A program made the translations under genes and the position numbers. A DNA stretch of 64,000 nt from NCBI GenBank assembly GCA_030267565.1, contig BRXU01000001.1, positions 682,001 through 746,000 on the forward strand, given 5' to 3'. This document shows, in pieces, positions 57,901 to 64,000 of the stretch. This DNA is from Pleodorina starrii (Eukaryota; Chlorophyta; Chlorophyceae; Chlamydomonadales; Volvocaceae). How positions within the stretch are numbered: the stretch's first letter is position 1; every line of letters starts with the position of its first letter. The notes beneath the pieces are model-generated. The model worked only from the letters and a program-made list of their open reading frames with translations, was not told the DNA's origin and did no database searches.

Positions 57901-60231
57901 TGGCGGGGGCTAAAAGAAAATATCGCAGCGGAGAAGGAGACGGCGTTAGCGATGTGGCGGGGGCGTGCCGCCCTTATCTTCCCGCGCCACACTCGCTGTC
58001 CAGTGCAGCTGATTCGGGCCTGCTGCCACCACCGGACGGTGGTGACCTCCTTCCCCTCACCATCCCCACGTCGTCTCCGTCCCCCACCTTCTTCCTCACC
58101 CCACCTCATCTCCGACCCCCTCCCAGTCCCCCTCCCCCCACACCCCTCCCCCTCCCCCGTGTCCCAGGGTGGTGTTCCCCCTCCCGCACCTGCACATTGA
58201 GCGGTTGCGCCACCACCCCGCACAGCAGCGGCACCCAGGTTTCCACCAGAGGGACCAACAAGTCGCGGACCTGGGGGGGAGAGAGGGGGGGGGAGGGGGG
58301 AAGAGGGGGGGAGGGAGGAGGGAGGGGTTTGGAAGGGGTTTGGACGGGGGTTGGAAGGAGGTTGGAAGGGGTTTGGAAGGGGGGTTGGAAATGGAAAGAT
58401 GATATGGAAGGCGAGATGGAAGGGGAGTCGGAATGGGAGATGGAAGGGAAGCGCGGTGGAAGGGAAGTTTGGAGCGAGTGGAATGTGTGTGTATCATACA
58501 ATCTGGTTGCAGCAATCGGCCCCCTAGACGATCATCAAGTCATAAAAACAGCCAGGGAAGACACGGCGAGGCGAAGACCAAAGACCAAACACCAAAGACA
58601 GGCACCGGCAGCCAGCCAGGTGGGGAGCGGTAGTTGGGGGTACCGTACTTGGGGGCAGGGAGTGGGGTGGACGGCAATCAAGAGGGCCGGGAAGCCGCCT
58701 CCGGGAAGAAAGGTACGGCAGCTCGGGAGGCGGCAGGAAGCCCCCTGCAACACCCCCCACCGTGCAAGCCGTCACGAATCATCCCACCCCCCACCCACCC
58801 ACCCCGAGCCCTGCCCCCCGAGCCCTGCCCCCCGAGCCCTGCCAGCCCCAGCCCTGCCAGCCCCAGCCCCAGCCCGACGCCAGCTCTCTCCTTCCCCCCC
58901 GCCCCCCCCTGGGAAAGACCCCCACACGACGCGCCTGCCGCTGGTAGACCCCCGACATCATGCCCAGCGATTTGAGCAAGTCGTAGAATATGGACAGCGC
59001 CGCCGCCCGCAGCTCCTCGGATGCTGCCCCCCCCGTGTTGGCGACCACGTGGATCAACTCCGGGAGCGCACGGGCGACCTGGGAGCCGCAGGGGGGGAGG
59101 GAGGGAGAGGGAGGGTATAAAGAAAAAATCGTAGGGGGAGGGAGGGAGAGGGAGGGAGGGAGGGGGAGGGAGAGGTGGGGTGGGGTGGAGGGAGGTTTGG
59201 ATTGCAAGCAAGGAGCCGAAAACAAACGGAAATGTGGAAGCCGGGGATCCTGGGGGGGAGGGGGGAAGGGGTCAGCAGTGAAGTGGTGTAATGGTGCTGG
59301 TTGACGCAATCAGGGGGTCGGGGTTTTCTCAAAGTGGAGCTCCCCGGGGGGTGCAGGGGTGCAGTGGCCTCCATCCCCACCAGTGCCGTCCCTGCGCTTC
59401 GCCACGGAGCCATCCCCGCCCCGTTTCCTCCGGGGCCCTCCTCCGATGGCAGCCGAACCCTCTCCACCCCGGCGTGCGTGCGGTAACCGCTGGGCGTTGG
59501 CCCGGCCCGCAGCCTCTCTGCCGCCCCTCTCTGCCGCCCCTCTCTGCCGCCCCTGTGCCCCCTCTCCCACAGTCTGTGCGCACTGCGCACCCTCTTTCCC
59601 TTCCCCCATCCAACCTTCGGGGGTGGCCCCTTCCGCGCACCGCCTTCCCCTCTCTCCACCCCCTCCCGCCCCCCCATTCCCATTCCCATTCCCTCGCCTG
59701 CGACAGTTGCTGCTCATCGATGTCATCGCTGAGGAGGGAGAGGCAGCGCATGGCGCCGTGAACCAGCGGCGTGTTGCTGGCGCGCTGCGCATGGATGGCG
59801 CCGACCAGGTTCTCCACTAGCCCCGGCCAGCCGTCCGGGTCGGTCTTGGAGATGTCCGCTATGCACATGGCCACTGCGGTCCGGACTTTGGAGCTGGCAT
59901 CAGATAGGCCCGCAGGCAGGACTGCCTGAATATGCGCTCGTTCATCGCGCGACAGCTCGGGCTCCACATGCTTGGGCGCCTCCGCCGACCAGTGCTTTTT
60001 GATAACCTTCTTCAGAAGTACCGCTGCCAGCTGCCGCACCCCAACATCGTTGTTCGTGAGCGCGGCGTCCGTGGCTAGGGACGCAAGCGTGGACGCAAAT
60101 CCGGGATGGTGCACGCCTGCTTCCAGCTGCTGCTCTGCCGCCTTGCGCGACTCGCCATCGACAGAGTAAAGACAGCTCTGTAAGCAGCGCACGACGTGTG
60201 CGGCTGCTTCGCTTCCGCCGTCGATCGCCAT
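45943..60231 (-). CDS. IPO9: importin-9 (karyopherin-beta nuclear import receptor)
   Basis: Twenty exons: 60231-59698, 59078-58935, 58270-58190, 57686-57540, 56851-56735, 56441-56340, 55949-55830, 55569-55483, 54763-54551, 53882-53735, 53025-52868, 52113-52057, 51675-51526, 50700-50506, 49814-49484, 48991-48773, 48136-47985, 47576-47316, 46956-46861 and 46323-45943. All phases close, giving 1230 residues (human ~1040). Residues ~25-85 are the importin-beta N-terminal domain (EQQLEAGVHHPGF, VGVRQLAAVLLKKVIKKHW). HEAT-like repeats follow, with VHGAMRCLSLLSDD, WWKLREAALLAVG, LLVGRAMWLAARLHS and QWTAVPAAVKMVAVLCGL. The IPO9-specific acidic insertion lies at ~1037-1072. The end is HPLMALDLRAHLLAALRPL. 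IPO9 carries histones H2A-H2B and ribosomal proteins into the nucleus with Ran. Extra length comes from a Gly run (exon 9), an Ala/Ser/Pro linker (exon 15) and a Gly-rich tail. Introns 1 and 2 appear to start with GC. Confidence 0.96.
47831..47897. repeat. decamer tandem repeat in IPO9 intron 17
   Basis: CTGCCCTTGC repeated about six to seven times. Confidence 0.95.
48181..48323. repeat. (GGGT)n microsatellite grading into (GGAT)n, IPO9 intron 16
   Basis: More than 25 GGGT units on the plus strand, which is the template strand of IPO9, followed by GGAT units. It can form G-quadruplexes in DNA. Confidence 0.95.
49271..49295 (-). repeat. element A, partial copy (IPO9 intron 15)
   Basis: GAAGATACCGCAGCGAAGGA in minus orientation. 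Confidence 0.7.
49339..49412 (+). repeat. element A copy (IPO9 intron 15)
   Basis: AAGTATTGCTCCCTGGGTTC, then GTTCGCTAACGCCGTCTCCG and CTGCGGTCTCTTC. Confidence 0.85.
49826..50045. repeat. G-rich minisatellite in IPO9 intron 14
   Basis: About nine units of 24-26 bp alternating GAGGTGGGGGCGGGGGTGCG-type and GAGGTGGGGGCGGGGGGGAG-type sequences. Confidence 0.92.
52736..52806 (+). repeat. element A copy (IPO9 intron 11)
   Basis: GGTAAGTATTGCTGGGTTCC at the start and CTGCGGTATCTTCATTTTA at the end; one of the best-preserved copies. Confidence 0.88.
53449..53534 (+). repeat. element A copy (IPO9 intron 10)
   Basis: GTTCTGGGTCCGTTCGCCAA then CCGCTGCGGTACCTTCTTTA. A small insertion lies in the middle. 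Confidence 0.85.
55968..56105. repeat. homopurine GGGGGA/GGAAGG tract (IPO9 intron 6)
   Basis: About 140 bp of almost uninterrupted G and A on the plus strand. Confidence 0.92.
56876..56910 (+). repeat. element B copy (IPO9 intron 4)
   Basis: GGGTTATCCACGTATAGGCC then GGAGCCCGTAAACG. Confidence 0.88.
56937..57008. repeat. tandem duplication, about 36 bp, IPO9 intron 4
   Basis: GGGGATAATTAGAACGGCCC with GGGGCGAGGGGGC occurs twice. Confidence 0.88.
57015..57038 (+). repeat. element B copy (IPO9 intron 4)
   Basis: GGTTATCCACGTATAGGCCG, 12 bp from an element A copy. Confidence 0.85.
57051..57107 (-). repeat. element A copy (IPO9 intron 4)
   Basis: TAGAAAAGGAAGATACCGCA then GCGAAGGAACGGAGACGGCA. 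Confidence 0.85.
57751..57800 (-). repeat. element A copy (IPO9 intron 3)
   Basis: GGTAATACAAAAGATATCGC then GCGCTAGCGAACGG. Confidence 0.82.
57832..57866 (+). repeat. element B copy (IPO9 intron 3)
   Basis: ATAACCCACGTATAGGCCGG then GGCCGGTGAACGG. Confidence 0.82.
57910..57952 (-). repeat. element A copy (IPO9 intron 3)
   Basis: TAAAAGAAAATATCGCAGCG then GAGACGGCGTTAGCG. Confidence 0.82.
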
Positions 60232-62086
60232 GTTGACGCTAAATTATCACATAAGGACGGCTAGAAACATGCTAATAGTGCAAACAATTCGCAGGAGGTA
60301 CAAACAGCGAAATCGACCAAGGGGTAGAGCTCTTGCGAGTCTGGATCCTGAAGCATGAGTACAGTTGGCGGCAAAACCGTACGACAGGTCCCCTACTGCG
60401 CATTTCCTAAGACAGGCAGGCTGTTGTGCCATCCAATTATGGGCTTCAGGCCAGATAGAAATGTCCCTGCCGTATGGCAATCATGGGCTGCAAATTCAGC
60501 GAGCGCGGTATCACGTGCTTTCGCTAAAAGCCTAGCCATCAGCCGAACAACATTAGGGCCTCCCACCTTCGAACGTTCAGGACCCTGTGCCGTCCCGGCG
60601 TGCGTAACGCCTGCGACTTCTGGTCTTATCGTCTTCTCGGCAGTCGGACGGTTAGCGTTCCCCTACGTCGTACGCGCACTGAAGCCTGATCTGGGTGCGC
60701 AGCTGCCGGCTTGCTACACTTTTGACTCAAGTGTAGCAAGCCGGCAGCTACGCACCCAAACCAGGCTCCAGTGCACGTACGGCTTGGTGAGGCGAACAGA
60801 GCCCCAGATCGCAGCCTGCTGCGTCGCTGCCTGGAAATAACTGTGCCTAACTGTGTAACCCGTTGAGGCTTCCGAAGTACCCAGTCACAGTCGCATTGCG
60901 GTTAATTCAGCTGTGAAGTAGCCGTGGGATGGGCGGATGGCTGCCCCAATTCCCCTCCAATCGCGATGCGAAAAGCATGTGCATCTCTCTTATCGCGTGC
61001 TTCATAGCGCCAAATGTGCACGTGGGCTGCCTGCTGCGCCAGCACCCGACGCCAGCACTCCACCGACACCGGTACTATTTCCATCAAGTTGTTGCAACGT
61101 CGTTTTTGACGAGTCTGGCAGGTGTTAAAAGTAATTTCCAGATGACACGACTCGATCACGAAGTTCACAGCGTGCTTTTTTACACATTTGTTCAAACCCA
61201 GAATTCAAAAACCTGGCGCGCGTCGCGACAAGGAACAACATACATGCAACAAATGACGCCGCGTCAAGCATCATGCCCACTCTGGTAAAATCCGATGTCA
61301 AGCCCACAGCCGTCGGCTACCGTAAAGGCGCACATACACACATCCTCCAAAACCTCGCATCAACAACGACAACAGGGCAGAACAAACAGAACCTCAGTAC
61401 CCCCCCCCCCCGGTCGCCCCACAAATTGGGCCTGCACCGATTCTCTGCGCATCTCGGCGCTGAAGGGTCGGGCAACGCGACTCGCGGCCCAGGTTCCCAA
61501 CCACCGGCCGTACACCAACAACACATTTGCGCTGCCGTACACTGTCCTGCACACGGCCCAGTGGCGCATCCGCCCGGGGACAAACCTCTTGCCGGCTGGT
61601 GTCGAGGCAAACCCCGATCGCAGTGGATGACAACACACTTTTATACACACAGTTCGGCATGTGTGCCGTACAGGTACACGTAAGCCGAACCCAAACTTGG
61701 GGAGTTGAGATGAGCTCAGCTGCTGGGTCCGTCCCCCAAAACACACACATGAGCTCAAGCTTTTGGGGAGCCGCTGCGCCGTACACCCGTATATGGGGTA
61801 TACGACGCAGCCAGCTCTGCGTCGAGCAGGAGGGGGTAGCGGCCCCTCACGCCCTTCTCCCACCGCAAGGGGGAGAGTGCTTAGGCGGTCTTTCCGTCGG
61901 GGCTGGGTTAGCAGCCCCTGGCCAGCGTCAGGGCCCGGTCAGATACTGTAACGACACACACACACACCCTCCTGTACACACACACGCGCGCACACACACC
62001 ACACACACATGCACACACCCCAACACAGACCTCTCGTCTCCTCGCCTCGCCTCTCTCGGCCGCCATCCCTGCCGCCATCCGCGCAG
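60232..62086. other. intergenic region upstream of IPO9 and of the kinase fragment
   Basis: No coding model is supported and no kinase N-lobe or catalytic-loop sequence is present. It contains a 53-bp-armed hairpin (60669-60781) and CA-rich simple repeats at about 61955-62025. Confidence 0.5.
60669..60781 (-). repeat. long hairpin with 53-bp arms and 7-nt loop
   Basis: Arms 60669-60721 and 60729-60781 are complementary over 53 bp with five transitions. In a minus-strand transcript, the direction of IPO9, all five differences become G-U pairs, so the stem is unbroken. The loop is GAGTCAA on that strand. Confidence 0.88.
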
Positions 62087-62904
62087 TGTTCTCCTTCGGC
62101 TGCATCATGTTCGAGGTCATGACTCGGCAGCTCCTGTCGGACAGCATCCCGGAGGGCGACATGGACGCCGCAGTGGAGTACCTCAGCCGCGTCTCCTGGG
62201 CCGGCTGGAGGCCCGACCTACCGCCCAGCCTACCCAAGGAGCTGCGCCTGCTCATCTCGCTGTGCTGGCACCGGGTGAGACCGCCCAGTGAGCCCAACTG
62301 GGGAGCACCCCCTGGGAGCGTGGGCTGGTGGTGGTGGTGGTGGTGGTGGTGGTGGGAGGGGAGGTTGCGCTGCGGTGCAGGTGGGGCTTCGGCTTCCTGC
62401 CCGGCTGCGGTCCGTATCAGATCTATGGGTGAGGACGGCGGAGGAGCTGCGCGTGCTGTGTGCATGCGGTGGGGTGGGGTGCGGTGCGAAGGCTGGTGTG
62501 TCGTTCCAGGGCGGACGCAGGTAGGGCCCGGGCGAGGGCGGGTCGTCCTTCCGGCGCTGGTCCTGGCGCTGCTGACGTCTCTCTCTCGCGTTCGCCTTGC
62601 ACGCTCCGCTCCGCTCCGCTCCGCTGCGCTACGTTCCTCCCCGCAGGAGCCACGGCTCCGTCCGTCCTTCCCCACCATCGCCACTCGGCTTCGGGAGGTG
62701 CTTCTGGCCACGGCGGCAGTGCCGTCCCGCGCCTCCAAGTCTAGCCTGGTGGCGGCGGCGCCGCCGCCGCCGGGGCCGCAACTGCAGCAGCAACAAGAAC
62801 AACTCGCCTTCCCCCCTTGCTGTCCCTCCAAACCTCGCACGGGGAGCGTTCGGCGGCGGCCGCGGCCGTATATCTTCCCTCACGCAGGAAGTGCCCCGCC
62901 CTAA
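62087..62904 (+). pseudogene. isolated C-lobe fragment of a protein kinase
   Basis: Two exons, 62087-62274 and 62647-62904, joined in phase 0 across GTGAGA...CCGCAG. The first encodes VFSFGCIMFEVMTRQL through LISLCWHR (kinase subdomains IX to XI). The second begins EPRLRPSFPTIATRLREVLL, the conserved RPSF motif at the end of tyrosine-kinase-like kinases, and ends in a Gln/Pro/Arg-rich tail. The first exon starts mid-codon after a good acceptor, so earlier exons are expected. However, none of the N-lobe, HRD or DFG motifs occurs in the 1.8 kb before the importin-9 start. It is therefore either a truncated duplicate or a gene whose earlier exons lie unusually placed. Catalytic activity is not possible from what is seen. 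Confidence 0.65.
62319..62356. repeat. (TGG)n microsatellite in the kinase-fragment intron
   Basis: About 12 TGG units. Confidence 0.95.
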
Positions 62905-63037
62905 AAGTCGTCCCTCCGTCAAAATTGCAAACCGAAGCAAACAGAGGACATTGCTGGACGGACGGGCAGCTCCGCAAAAAGCACACATACACGACCACAC
63001 ACGGCCACACCAGCCCAACAGTACACCGGACCCGGGG

Positions 63038-63080
63038 GTGAAAAAAGAAGATACCGCAGCGGAGACGGAGACGGCGTGAC
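63038..63080 (-). repeat. element A copy, intergenic
   Basis: GAAAAAAGAAGATACCGCAG then CGGAGACGGAGACGGCGTGA. Confidence 0.85.
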
Positions 63081-63371
63081 CGAGGAGTGACGCAGATGCC
63101 CCTCTGCGCGATTGGCCGCCTGTCAATCGCAAGACCGCGCCGCCGTACTTACGGCACCTGCCGTACCTCGGTGAAGTACACCGCCCTCGCATCGTCCTCG
63201 CCGCTCCCGCGTCGCCTCACCCCACCCCACCCCACCCCTCGCCCGGGTCCTCTTTTGAGCCGACCGGCCTCTTCCCGCCCTGTCGTGTCGCCGTGCCATG
63301 TTCCCTCCCCTTCGCCCCTTTATCCCTTCATCCCCCTCCTCCCCCTCCTCCCCCTCCTCCCCTCCATCCCT

Positions 63372-64000
63372 TCATCCCAGGAAGTGGCGGCCGGTCTCAG
63401 CGGTGCGGGTGCGGTCGCGAACCAGCTCCGGGTCAATCTCCCTGGGAGGAGCAGGGGCAGGGGCAGGGGCAGGGGGGGGGGGATTAATCGCGGGGGGGGG
63501 GGTAGGGGGAGGGGGAGGGGATTAGAAGGCGAGGCGAGGGGAAGGCGAGGGGGAGGCGAGGCGAGGATAAGGCGAGGGGAAGGTGAGGGGGAGGCGAGGC
63601 GGGGGACATGCCCTGGCTGCTACCCCCACACACCTCCACCCCAACCCAACCCAAAGCCAAGGTGTTTTGTCCGGGCGTTCGTGCCGTTCTTGTGCTGTCG
63701 CGCGTGCTCATCCGTCTGGGTTGGTCTGGCGGCGACGCGGTCGCAGCGTATTTTCAGCTCGGTAAGGTTACAGGTATGTTCGGTAAGTATTACTGGGTTC
63801 TGGGTCCGTTCGCTAACGCCGTCTCCGTCTCCGCTGCGGTATCATTTTCTACCCCCCCGACCCGATCCGACCCATCCACTACTCCCTCCACACACACACC
63901 ACCTTCCCACCGCCCCTCTCCGCCCACCTCAAACATTCCCTCCCCCCCCTCCCCCTCCCCCCTCCCACCTGCCCCCAGTGGTGATCTTGGCCAGCTTGTC
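63372..64000 (-). CDS. 3' end of an unidentified gene, cut by the window edge
   Basis: Two minus-strand exons: 64000-63969 (partial) and 63441-63372. They join in phase 2 across GTGGGA...CTCCCAG to read DKLAKITTGG-R-EIDPELVRDRTRT then AETGRHFLG and TGA. Phase closure and composition support a real C-terminus, but 33 residues are too few to name a family. The intron carries an element A copy and G-rich runs. The alternative of a plus-strand exon starting at 63978 cannot be wholly excluded. Confidence 0.5.
63782..63850 (+). repeat. element A copy (intron of the right-edge gene)
   Basis: GGTAAGTATTACTGGGTTCT then GGTCCGTTCGCTAACGCCGT and CTGCGGTATCATTTTCTA; the best-preserved copy. Confidence 0.9.

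Overview
The window reads as nuclear DNA of a volvocalean (Chlamydomonas-type) green alga. The evidence is GC-rich exons with strong C/G third positions, many short exons with GT[GA]-AG introns, TGTAA poly(A) signals downstream of several stops, long Ala/Gly/Ser/Gln runs in proteins, and a nuclear gene for the normally mitochondrial complex I subunit ND3 with a long presequence. I cannot name the species. The coding models below were built by hand: splice sites were chosen so that reading phase closes across every intron.

Layout from left to right. 1-1882 (+) is the 3' part of a BTB/BACK protein. 4873-7334 (-) is nuclear ND3 (NUO3, seven exons). 10036-12655 (+) is ribose-phosphate pyrophosphokinase with a probable plastid transit peptide (six exons). 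14670-17726 (-) is an ARGLU1-type splicing/transcription cofactor, divergent from 18987-26348 (+), an 11-exon gene of unknown family. Two introns of that gene carry eight copies of a ~100-nt motif that I interpret as candidate box C/D snoRNAs. 27927-29051 (-) is a possible single-exon acidic protein. 31635-34641 (-) is an ABA4 (DUF4281) carotenoid-related membrane protein. 36150-36357 is a decayed fragment resembling the linker and C-terminal heptads of RNA polymerase II subunit RPB1. It is followed by a clear non-autonomous hAT-like DNA transposon (36470-38344; 157-bp terminal inverted repeats, 8-bp target duplication). 39217-43616 (+) is a large MYND-finger protein. 45943-60231 (-) is importin-9 in 20 exons, whose introns are packed with simple repeats and two small dispersed repeat families. 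62087-62904 (+) is an isolated C-lobe fragment of a protein kinase. 63372 to the right edge (-) is the 3' end of an unidentified gene.

The genes are ordinary housekeeping or regulatory loci with no operon-like relation to one another. The unusual content is non-coding: the intronic snoRNA-like cluster, the young hAT-like element, a 53-bp perfect-if-wobble hairpin upstream of importin-9, the dispersed intronic repeats, and importin-9 introns that begin with G-runs and end with C-runs.
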